Assembly: GCA_018383375.1 (NCBI GenBank)
Contig: JAHAWW010000006.1
Location: 1-8,755 of the forward strand
DNA length: 8,755 nucleotides
Reading direction: 5' to 3'
Origin: Prevotellamassilia sp.
GTDB taxonomy: Bacteria > Bacteroidota > Bacteroidia > Bacteroidales > Bacteroidaceae
The translations under genes were made by a program, and so were the position numbers. Positions 1 to 6,418 of this stretch are shown piece by piece. The stretch's first letter is position 1. Each line of letters starts with the position of its first letter. The notes under the pieces are model-generated. The model had not been told where the DNA came from. It made no database searches and saw nothing but the letters and a program-made list of their open reading frames with translations.

Positions 1-36
1 ATTGGAGGGGCTGTAGAGCTGAATGGAAAAAATTGT

Positions 37-69
37 GTGTTCGGCCGCCCTGAAAGGGCAGCCAAACAC
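37..69 (-). terminator. Candidate intrinsic terminator, minus strand
   Basis: Arms 37-51 and 55-69 fold into a stem with a three-base loop (52-54). On the plus strand two pairs are C-A mismatches (42/64 and 46/60). In minus-strand RNA both become G-U pairs, so the helix is a full 15 base pairs. Four bases past the stem in the minus direction comes a run of six U (complement of 25-30). Hairpin plus U tract fits a Rho-independent terminator for leftward transcription. No minus-strand gene is visible immediately to the right, so what it would terminate is unclear. Confidence 0.4.
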
Positions 70-87
70 GGATGAAATGCTTCATCG

Positions 88-170
88 CCGTGATTGGCGT
101 GATTGGAGCGTCCAGTCACAGCAAAGCACTCACACTCAACACGATACAAGCCCGTGATTGTGTGATTGGA
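88..170. repeat. Diverged direct repeat with an adjoining hairpin
   Basis: The 20-base motif at 88-107 recurs at 152-170 with a small internal difference (one base shorter). Both copies contain two TGATTG cores and end in TGATTGGA. The end of the first copy also pairs with the sequence right after it: 99-107 and 111-119 form a nine-pair stem including one G-T, with a three-base loop. The pattern could be a regulator-binding region, a structured RNA fragment or the remnant of a mobile-element end. Nothing in the sequence decides between these. Confidence 0.35.
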
Positions 171-242
171 AAAAAGGCAACATTTTGGGGGAAGAGAAAT
201 TGGGATTGTTGTAAACAAATAAATGCTTTGCAAATATCTCAT

Positions 243-250
243 TATCTTTG
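243..250 (+). promoter_or_regulatory. Candidate Bacteroidota -7 promoter box
   Basis: TATCTTTG matches the TAnnTTTG consensus of the main Bacteroidota sigma factor exactly. A TTTG lies at 227-230, but only 12 bases upstream, closer than the usual roughly 19-21, so the -33 element is weak or absent. A start just downstream would give a leader of about 150 bases before the ankyrin gene. A second exact match, TAAATTTG at 383-390, would leave only a few leader bases before the ATG at 406 and is the less likely alternative. Confidence 0.35.
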
Positions 251-405
251 TAAAAGACGTAGAGAATAAAAAACAATGATATCCCTCTATTTCTGATTGT
301 TTTGAATGGTGTATTGCTAAACAACGTATAAAAAAGAATGCGTAAAAATCCAACTATGCAAATAGGTTGCACAATTGATTTGTAAATTTGCCAAAAAGTT
401 AGTAT

Positions 406-2013
406 ATGAGCAACAAGGTCAATAACTTTCAAGAAGAGTTTTCCATCCACGATATAGAGGTGGCGAGGGATGTTAGTGCGACACATAATTGTGGAATGTC
501 ACGGATTGCCCTAAAAGCTCCTGAACAAATCTATAGAATTCAAAAATGGCTTATGAATGAGCCAGATAGCACCTCTGGATTAATTATAGCCACTACACTA
601 AAACTGGATTATGCAATTCAAGTTTGGTGTAAGGCTGCTCTTATCTCTGCAAAGAATCCAAGTAATCTGCTCTATTATTGGTGGCTTCAATGGTCCACTG
701 ACGGCACTCCTTTCAATAAATTGGTGTATAGCAAATTTTATAGAGACATCACCGTAGAGCAACTGCTCCAATGGTTTTGGGATTTATTAGAGACCATAGC
801 CAACTCTGGCGAGATAAAAGTAACAGAGGGGTATCATATTTGTTGTGAAGGCGTTGGAGATACGGGGCCAAATGTCAAATGCAATCTTGTTTTAGATGCA
901 GAAACAGGCAAAGAGATAACGAAGAAAGTTGACAACGTCTATACTTATCCATACAATAAGGAACCCAAGACATACAAATGGGAAGAAATAAAAGATTTGT
1001 TTTGTGAAATGACGTTAGACCAGTTGCGACTTACTATGCCTGACAAGCTGCACAATCACACATCTTTGGATGATACACTTTTAGGAGCTTGCTTCGAATG
1101 GGATGTTGAACAGATTAAACTTGCAATGAAACGAGGAGCCAATATCAATTGCTTAGATAAAAGAGGTGAATCTGTTTTACAAAAAGCCGTTGAATATTAT
1201 AAAGACCATAATGTCTTAATAGACAATAATTATTCAGAAGAGGAACTTGCAGCCATTGCAAATGCCAATGAACAAAAGTGTAAGGAAATAGTAGACTTGC
1301 TGCTTTCTTATGGTGCAGACATCAATCTATTCGGATATGCTGGAATGACTCCTTTGACGTGTGCATACTACCAAGGAAGTCCGGAAATGATAAAGTTCCT
1401 TCTTGAACGTGGTGCCACTCCAAACTGGAATTGTTATCTTGAAGATTGCGAATACTGGCCTAAATTAAAGAATGTTCGCTCAACTATTCTTGATGTCATC
1501 GATGATTTAATATATGAGGACTATGGAGACACAGAGCGTGAAATAGAAACTATTATAAGGGATGCCGGTGGCAGACAGTATGTGTGGGACTTCAACCCTT
1601 GGAGCTATGAAAACATAGGGAAATATGTTATCCATATGGTACCATGTACCGAAGATGACAAACTGTTCTTCGACAACTCAAGATGGTGTATTGGCACGTC
1701 TTCAAAACTAACGATAGAGGATAAAGAAGTCAATAAAACCCTCATATCGCTCGAAAACATTGAAGGGTTGAATGGGTGGGTAAATGATTTCCAAACAAAT
1801 ATCGAAAATCCCGATTATAATTGGCAATCATGGAAAAAACGTGGCTTTGAATTAGCTAATAAGGTAGCAGCACTGTTGCCTGATTCTACATCACTCTTTT
1901 TCCTTTACGACAATGAGAAGATTGTGGAGAAAGCCACGTGGCATCCTTCACGTAAGCCAAAACCAAACGAATTACAACTTTGTTACGACGGCGACCCTAT
2001 TAGGGTAAAGTAA
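406..2013 (+). CDS. Ankyrin-repeat protein with unknown N- and C-terminal domains
   Basis: A 535-residue protein, probably cytoplasmic, as no signal peptide or membrane segment is seen. Residues 1-220 are an unrecognised, aromatic-rich region (YYWWLQW near 90-96, QWFWDLL near 122-128). Ankyrin repeats occupy about 221-251 (ending KRGANINCLD), 252-310 (interrupted by an insertion near 267-287, ending SYGADINLFG) and 311-341 (MTPLTCAYYQG, then LLERGATPNW), with a degenerate fourth to about 389. Residues 395-535 form a C-terminal module whose core, W473 then RGFELA at 479-484, resembles the end of the protein at 3919-5343. Ankyrin repeats mediate protein binding; no catalytic motif is seen. The start has no Shine-Dalgarno, as is usual in this phylum. 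It heads a tightly spaced run, 28 bases before the next gene. A role as an immunity-type or other interaction protein is inferred from family and context only. Confidence 0.85.
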   Translation: MSNKVNNFQEEFSIHDIEVARDVSATHNCGMSRIALKAPEQIYRIQKWLMNEPDSTSGLIIATTLKLDYAIQVWCKAALISAKNPSNLLYYWWLQWSTDGTPFNKLVYSKFYRDITVEQLLQWFWDLLETIANSGEIKVTEGYHICCEGVGDTGPNVKCNLVLDAETGKEITKKVDNVYTYPYNKEPKTYKWEEIKDLFCEMTLDQLRLTMPDKLHNHTSLDDTLLGACFEWDVEQIKLAMKRGANINCLDKRGESVLQKAVEYYKDHNVLIDNNYSEEELAAIANANEQKCKEIVDLLLSYGADINLFGYAGMTPLTCAYYQGSPEMIKFLLERGATPNWNCYLEDCEYWPKLKNVRSTILDVIDDLIYEDYGDTEREIETIIRDAGGRQYVWDFNPWSYENIGKYVIHMVPCTEDDKLFFDNSRWCIGTSSKLTIEDKEVNKTLISLENIEGLNGWVNDFQTNIENPDYNWQSWKKRGFELANKVAALLPDSTSLFFLYDNEKIVEKATWHPSRKPKPNELQLCYDGDPIRVK

Positions 2014-2041
2014 TAACCGAGTGAAAACATAATAGCGAAGT

Positions 2042-3547
2042 ATGTCAAACGATATAATAAGCGATTTCTGGAAGAAGGCAACTACAGCTAAAAAATGTGA
2101 GGAAGCCGGTCTCTGGGGGCTTATAACGCCCAACGGAGAAGTCGTATTAAAACCGAAATACGACCAGATAGAAGTATGCGCAGACTTCATCTATGCTCAT
2201 TATGGCACACGCCACAAGTTTTTCTACAAGAACGGTAGCCAATCTGATTGTGCAGATAGAGAAGACGAGCGTCAATTCTATGAAAATGGTAAGGTAGGCT
2301 TAAAGGATAACAATGGAAATATATTGATACCAGCCCAATATGATGAAGTCTATGAATGGGGGGACGATTGTGATGTGATATATGTTCGATGCGGCAAGGA
2401 GTTCCACTACTACAGTCATAACCTTGAAGAAATACTGAAAGATGTGGATTTCATAGAAGAAGATGCCGAGCCAGAGTATCCATATTCTATAGGTGAAGAC
2501 CAAAATCGCAATGTGATGTTATGCGTAGAGCCTATTTCAGCAAAAGAGGGGAATAGAGATTGCTTTGCTTATGGACAATGGGTTAGACTAAATCGCATTC
2601 GTTGTAAAGATGTTAGGAAAATTTTCTCTAATTGTGAAGTAGTGAACATACCTTTGGATGCTATTGAGAAGTTCGAAGATAAGCATACTTATATCTATTC
2701 AGCAAGAATGAGTAGGTGCAAAGGCGTATTTCCTATTGTGGCATGTATTGAGAAGTTTAAGACTTTAGGCTGTTACGATTCATCTTGGAATTACCTTTTG
2801 AAAATCAGCATCAACAGGAACACAGGCATTGATCCACACGACCTATATGGTGCCATCAAGCATTTTGAGAACATTGAGTATGACAAATGTATTCGGTTTG
2901 ACATCGCGATAGATTATGATGACACATTAGAAGAGGGAGAAGTTCAGGTGTTGCAAATTCATTATTTCTGGGACGATATGGGCGAGTTCCTTTATGACAG
3001 CTTTCGGCAGACTACCTTGAAAGAAGGAACAAAAGAAGAGATAGAAACCGCTCTAAATGAAATGTCGCCGCATACGAGGCATAAGATGTTGTTAGAAGCA
3101 TATTGGTGGATTGGTTATACAGAGAAGAGAGATTGGAAAGAAACAGAGAATGTTCTTGACTATCTCTTTTCGGAAGGCAGCGCCAACGTCACCATGCTAA
3201 TAAAAAGGCATATAGAACTTAATCCATATTGGATAGAAGACGTTTCTGAAGCAGAATGGCATTATAAGGAAAAGGTTATTAGCTGGGCGATTTCCAAAGG
3301 TGGCCAACTTAATTATATTCACAATGCTATGACTCCGTATGAAGAGTTTTTGGCAAATCTGAAAGATGCCATCGAGATGAAGAATGAAGGCAACAAATCA
3401 AAGGCTTCAATAAAGAATGCCGAAAGATTTGCTGAATGGCTAAAAGAGCATGGCGCAATCTCTTCAGCTGAACAAAGGATGCTTATCTCTTCCAATATTG
3501 ATGGCCTATCAGCCAAAGAAGTAATAGATATTGTACGTAAAATATAA
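2042..3547 (+). CDS. WG-repeat protein with ankyrin-like C-terminus
   Basis: A 501-residue soluble protein. Two WG-type repeats are visible: residues 22-45 (LWGLITPNGEVVLKPKYDQI) and 82-106 (KVGLKDNNGNILIPAQYDEV). Each has the G-L...G.....P.YD pattern of the family; WG repeats are structural or binding modules with no established enzyme activity. The middle (about 150-400) is not recognised. Residues about 406-472 look like degenerate ankyrin repeats: KVISWAISKGGQLNYIHNAM, a TPYEEFL, a charged linker, then ERFAEWLKEHGA. The gene starts 28 bases after the ankyrin gene, with no clear ribosome site, and ends 14 bases before the broken gene that follows, so co-transcription is likely. Combining WG and ankyrin-like parts supports a binding or neutralising role, possibly against a toxin, but this is inference. 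Confidence 0.85.
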   Translation: MSNDIISDFWKKATTAKKCEEAGLWGLITPNGEVVLKPKYDQIEVCADFIYAHYGTRHKFFYKNGSQSDCADREDERQFYENGKVGLKDNNGNILIPAQYDEVYEWGDDCDVIYVRCGKEFHYYSHNLEEILKDVDFIEEDAEPEYPYSIGEDQNRNVMLCVEPISAKEGNRDCFAYGQWVRLNRIRCKDVRKIFSNCEVVNIPLDAIEKFEDKHTYIYSARMSRCKGVFPIVACIEKFKTLGCYDSSWNYLLKISINRNTGIDPHDLYGAIKHFENIEYDKCIRFDIAIDYDDTLEEGEVQVLQIHYFWDDMGEFLYDSFRQTTLKEGTKEEIETALNEMSPHTRHKMLLEAYWWIGYTEKRDWKETENVLDYLFSEGSANVTMLIKRHIELNPYWIEDVSEAEWHYKEKVISWAISKGGQLNYIHNAMTPYEEFLANLKDAIEMKNEGNKSKASIKNAERFAEWLKEHGAISSAEQRMLISSNIDGLSAKEVIDIVRKI

Positions 3548-3548
3548 T

Positions 3549-3554
3549 GGGAGG
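3549..3554 (+). promoter_or_regulatory. Strong Shine-Dalgarno GGGAGG
   Basis: GGGAGG lies seven bases before the ATG at 3562. Strong Shine-Dalgarno sites are unusual in this phylum, and none of the three intact neighbouring genes has one. It fixes the start of the damaged small gene and argues that a real cistron began here, directly after the WG-protein stop codon. Confidence 0.6.
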
Positions 3555-3561
3555 TATAGTT

Positions 3562-3908
3562 ATGAAACAAATACAACAACTGATCAACGTTGGCATTGCC
3601 TATCCGGATGCCATTAGAATTTGAAGGAAGACCAGACGCAGAATGTGGCTCAGATATTGGGAAACACTTAATTGTGTTCACACAGTGCCGGATTATCATT
3701 TCGGCATATACATCAAAGAGCCTGCCCCCCTCGATGCAGCAACCCACGTATGCGACCAATCTTGCTCTCCCATTGCTATCAAGGTAAAGATGAGCTAATT
3801 CTGGAAGCGAAGAAGCCCGAATTTTCACGCTACAAATATATTGGTGAAGAAACTATGAATACAGCGTTCTTCTTGGAATCTCTTATCAAAAACGAAACCA
3901 CTAAATAA
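3562..3908 (+). pseudogene. Broken small gene with three frame changes
   Basis: Protein-like sequence continues through this gap but switches frame. From the ATG at 3562 one frame reads MKQIQQLINVGIAYPDAIR and then meets TGA at 3622. The next frame continues with FEGRPDAECGSDIGK (3620-3664). The first frame resumes with HTVPDYHFGIYIKEPAPLDA and runs to about 3786, where a third frame takes over with KDELILEAKKPEFSRYKYIG and ends at TAA 3906-3908. Removing one base near 3619, adding one near 3665 and adding one A in the A run at 3786-3788 gives a single frame of about 115 residues. The family is not recognised. The cause could be gene decay or assembly indels, since the sites lie in or beside short homopolymers. 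It sits between co-directional genes, 14 bases after one and 10 before the next. Confidence 0.55.
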
Positions 3909-3918
3909 TCAAATCATT

Positions 3919-5343
3919 ATGGAAGGTGATATAGTTTATAGTAAGTCGGACTATATTGAACGCGAAAATGCGAGAGTCCGTAAGCTGCGTGAGGCTGCAT
4001 TAAAGAAATGTGGAACCTTGGCACTTTCGTGTTCGGCAATTGACAATAAATGGGGTATCTGGATGTCAATTGGTGATGAGAAGTTACTCGTCAACCCAGT
4101 AGAGTTGGTCAGTTCGATTTTTGAGGACAGCACATATTATATGCTGGAGTCTCAAAAAAAGGACATACCCGGCTACTTCATTGTAGAAGTGGAGAAGAAA
4201 GACTATTGTTATCATTGGACTTTATCACATACCATGCTCAATTTCTCTTCAGAAAATCGCTTCGTTCAAGAGGAATATGTATCTGCTATTTTTGATGCTA
4301 TTTCGCAACTATATGAAGCTATTTTGGCTGGCGGTGAATTAGCCTATGATAGAGATGTATATAAAGAAAGCGTAGTTTCATGCTATAAGCAATTACAGGT
4401 AAAATGTACTTGGCCTTCCTATATTCGCAAAACGACTAAGGATATTCATGTTGAGGATTTTTACTTTGATGTAGTACCTGGAAACGAAGGTGAACGCTTT
4501 ACCATTGGCATCGGAAAGCGTACTTATTCCACATGGTTTACACATTGGGATGGCGACCTTGAAAGGATTCGGCATCAATTTGAATCGTACACTTTCGAGC
4601 ATAAGGCAGAGGTGAAAATAACCTTTGATATGTCTGAAACCATCATAAAATTGGAAGGCATTAGTGTCATTGACAAAATCAATGAGACTGGAGAAGGGAT
4701 TGGTTTCAAGTATAAGGACTATATGCTGGTAACAATTATTCCAAATGAATTTGTAAAACAGCCTATTTTCAAGGGATATTGTGATAGAGAGCAAGTGCTA
4801 AAAAACCTGTACAATGGTTTGCTACGCATGGCTTTGGATCATCCTATTTCTGGAAATGAAGATGTTCCAGACATGCTAAACGCATACAACATGGTTAAGT
4901 CTCCCCTCATTGAAGACTATATCACGGGACGTTACAAAAATCGTAGTGATAAAGAGTGTGCCATTAGGCAAACTATGGTGAAGCATATCATCACAATAGA
5001 CCCTGACATTGCCCAGCTGTTTCACGATGAAGAAGGAGTTTCTTATGAGGTCGAAAGAGATGGGACGTTTGATTTCGTCTATGACAGGAATGGGAAACCA
5101 ATTGTTATTAAGGACTTTCTCACTTGGCATAACGAAATCAACCAGATAGTCATTGACACTGAAACGGGGCGTCCGTACACAATGGATTGGGAGCAATATC
5201 ACTGTCGGGGCGTGGAATTAGCACAAGAATTACGAAAGGTTCTCTCACCAGATTTCGACCTTTGGTATAAAGCCCCATTTGAAGACAAATCTGGTATAAT
5301 AAAGCATCCATTTTTGGTTCTTGAACCCCATGTTTCAGAGTGA
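3919..5343 (+). CDS. Hypothetical protein sharing a C-terminal module with the ankyrin protein
   Basis: A 474-residue protein of no recognised family. It begins with a charged helical stretch (about 11-30) and has no signal peptide or membrane segment. Residues about 44-140 and 193-310 may be two diverged copies of one alpha/beta domain, both ending in a similar helix (ISQLYEAIL at 128-136, LKNLYNGLL at 294-302). Residues 375-474 form a C-terminal module: DFLTWHNEINQIVID, then W424, RGVELA at 430-435, L442, and LWYKAPFEDKSGII at 448-461. Aligned without gaps, this matches the ankyrin protein end at W473, RGxELA 479-484, L491 and L497 followed by two aromatics. The start is 10 bases after the broken gene, with an AT-rich leader and no ribosome site. 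No catalytic motif is evident. Being last in the run and sharing the module suggests a related job, perhaps in the same complex or against related targets. Confidence 0.8.
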   Translation: MEGDIVYSKSDYIERENARVRKLREAALKKCGTLALSCSAIDNKWGIWMSIGDEKLLVNPVELVSSIFEDSTYYMLESQKKDIPGYFIVEVEKKDYCYHWTLSHTMLNFSSENRFVQEEYVSAIFDAISQLYEAILAGGELAYDRDVYKESVVSCYKQLQVKCTWPSYIRKTTKDIHVEDFYFDVVPGNEGERFTIGIGKRTYSTWFTHWDGDLERIRHQFESYTFEHKAEVKITFDMSETIIKLEGISVIDKINETGEGIGFKYKDYMLVTIIPNEFVKQPIFKGYCDREQVLKNLYNGLLRMALDHPISGNEDVPDMLNAYNMVKSPLIEDYITGRYKNRSDKECAIRQTMVKHIITIDPDIAQLFHDEEGVSYEVERDGTFDFVYDRNGKPIVIKDFLTWHNEINQIVIDTETGRPYTMDWEQYHCRGVELAQELRKVLSPDFDLWYKAPFEDKSGIIKHPFLVLEPHVSE

Positions 5344-5381
5344 GAATTATAAGGCAAGATTCCGTAAGCGATAAGTCAAGG

Positions 5382-5441
5382 AACTCACCCCTTTGTACAG
5401 CCTGGACATCATTAGATGTTTGCAGCCGCGTGGGGTGAGTT
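5382..5441 (+). terminator. Long inverted repeat after the accessory genes, possible terminator
   Basis: AACTCACCCC (5382-5391) and GGGGTGAGTT (5432-5441) are perfect ten-base inverted arms. The 40-base loop holds a second hairpin, ACATC (5406-5410) with GATGT (5415-5419) around four bases, which CTG/CAG pairs may extend. The downstream arm is followed by a T-rich stretch (5440-5456). The position 38 bases after the last accessory stop codon fits transcription termination, though the loop is longer than in a standard intrinsic terminator. A protein-binding or recombination site is the alternative. Confidence 0.45.
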
Positions 5442-5672
5442 TCATTCTTTATTTTTCAACACAGACTAAACAATTTCAACAATCCATAGACTACCTCCAA
5501 AAGTTTGATGCCATAGCTCACTTTAATTACATCCAATCCTCCAAACCGCCCAATTTCATCTTAACTTGCTTGCAGCATTATCATAATCAGCCTCACAAGT
5601 TATTTTATCGCACTAAAAAAATTATTTATTTGTGGCAATCCTTGTACGGTTTTGTCATAAAACCTATTTTTA

Positions 5673-5773
5673 AGGGTTGTGCAGAGTTTATCAACTCAAC
5701 CCTACATCGCCCGGCATTTTGCAGTTCAACAGCTGAGGCCCGTCAGAATGTAGAATTGCGGAGTTTTGCACAA
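5673..5773. repeat. Segment bounded by inverted repeats, possible dispersed intergenic element
   Basis: TTGTGCA at 5677-5683 and TGCACAA at 5767-5773 are inverted ends about 97 bases apart. The left end also forms a bulged hairpin: AGGGTT (5673-5678) pairs with AACCCT (5698-5703), and GAGTT (5684-5688) with AACTC (5693-5697). No target-site duplication is seen and no protein is encoded. It could be an intergenic repeat family member or a chance fold. Confidence 0.25.
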
Positions 5774-5813
5774 GATTTGTAAAAACGTAAGTTCTTTTGA
5801 AGCAAAAAAACAA

Positions 5814-6395
5814 CTATGTCCCATACAATCCGCGCCGGCGAATATACGCCTCGACCGCCGGAGGCAACATGCGGCTCACGTCTGCGCCTTCATGCAACGC
5901 GCGGCGGATGTCGGTGGAACTGAAGGGATAGAGCCGCTCCGGATTGAGCAACGTCACACCGGCCGGCAGTTTGTCTGCTTCGACAAAGTAACCTTCTCGG
6001 GGATAAATGATTATGGGCGTATTCTGCAGTATCTCTTCATAATGTGCCCAGCGGTCGAAACAGCTCCAGTTGTCGGCACCGACGAGCAAGGCGAACTGCG
6101 TGTCGGGATGGTGGCTACGAAGAGCCTCGAGTGTGCGCCATGTGTAAGACGGGCGCGGCAGCGAAAACTCAAAATTGCTTGCCTTGACGCCCGGCTGGTC
6201 GGCGGTGCCCATTCGGGCCATCTCAAAACGCAACGTTTCGTCAAGAAGTTCGGCTGCGGGTTTGAGCGGATTATGGGGTGAAACCATAAGCCATGTTTCG
6301 TCGGCCAATCCCCGCTCGACGACTTCACGCGCCAATGCGAGGTGGCCGAGGTGAATGGGATTGAACGAACCGCCAAAAAGAGCTACGCGTTTCAT
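5814..6395 (-). CDS. nadD: Nicotinate-nucleotide adenylyltransferase
   Basis: NadD transfers the adenylyl group of ATP to nicotinate mononucleotide, giving deamido-NAD, the penultimate step of NAD synthesis, in the cytoplasm. The 193-residue product has the usual family length. The nucleotidyltransferase signature GGSFNPIHLGHL is at residues 8-19, with the HxGH catalytic site at 15-18. SPHNPLK (39-45), RPSYTW (81-86), GADNW (106-110) and the C-terminal SSTDIR motif (159-164) complete the expected set. The ATG at 6395 puts the first beta strand (VALFGGSF) directly at the N-terminus as in homologues. It follows gmk by 23 bases and is probably co-transcribed with it. No key residue appears missing. 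Confidence 0.96.
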   Translation of the reverse strand: MKRVALFGGSFNPIHLGHLALAREVVERGLADETWLMVSPHNPLKPAAELLDETLRFEMARMGTADQPGVKASNFEFSLPRPSYTWRTLEALRSHHPDTQFALLVGADNWSCFDRWAHYEEILQNTPIIIYPREGYFVEADKLPAGVTLLNPERLYPFSSTDIRRALHEGADVSRMLPPAVEAYIRRRGLYGT

Positions 6396-6418
6396 ATAAA
6401 TCGGTGTGATGCGTAGGC

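Larger units (their letters stand above)
1..405. other. Noncoding leader of the accessory block
   Basis: No convincing gene lies here. The open frames on both strands are short, start poorly and translate into low-quality protein. The stretch holds a strong GC-rich hairpin at 37-69, a second hairpin at 99-119, a diverged direct repeat (88-107 and 152-170), then AT-rich DNA with two TAnnTTTG-like boxes (243-250 and 383-390) before the first gene. It probably serves as the upstream regulatory region of the plus-strand gene run, and may contain the end of a neighbouring transcription unit or an insertion boundary. Confidence 0.6.
5344..5813. other. Noncoding gap between convergent blocks
   Basis: The accessory genes end on the left and nadD ends on the right, so transcription converges here. 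I see no supported gene: the one longer open frame (5393-5782) starts at TTG, is low in complexity and covers the inverted repeats. The gap holds a long-looped inverted repeat (5382-5441), an 11-pair bulged hairpin (5673-5703) and a distant seven-base inverted pair (5677-5683 with 5767-5773). A run of seven U follows the nadD stop in the minus direction, but I find no good hairpin ahead of it. Composition rises from AT-rich to GC-rich near 5800. Confidence 0.6.

Noticed and set aside
72..269. Plus-strand open frame of 65 codons
   Set aside because: It overlaps the hairpin and direct repeats, has no ribosome site and reads as composition-driven sequence.
136..486. Minus-strand open frame of 116 codons
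   Set aside because: It overlaps the start of the ankyrin gene and the AT-rich leader; the many Phe, Ile and Tyr residues reflect base composition.
3319..3828. Minus-strand open frame of 169 codons
   Set aside because: It is antisense to the end of the WG protein and to the broken gene, in codon register with one of its frames. The plus-strand reading has a Shine-Dalgarno site and fits the neighbouring genes better.
5393..5782. Plus-strand open frame of 129 codons in the convergent gap
   Set aside because: It begins at TTG inside an inverted repeat and has no recognisable domain or ribosome site. Its last part overlaps the possible intergenic repeat.
5766..6281. Plus-strand open frame of 171 codons
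   Set aside because: It is antisense to nadD, whose catalytic motifs are complete on the other strand.
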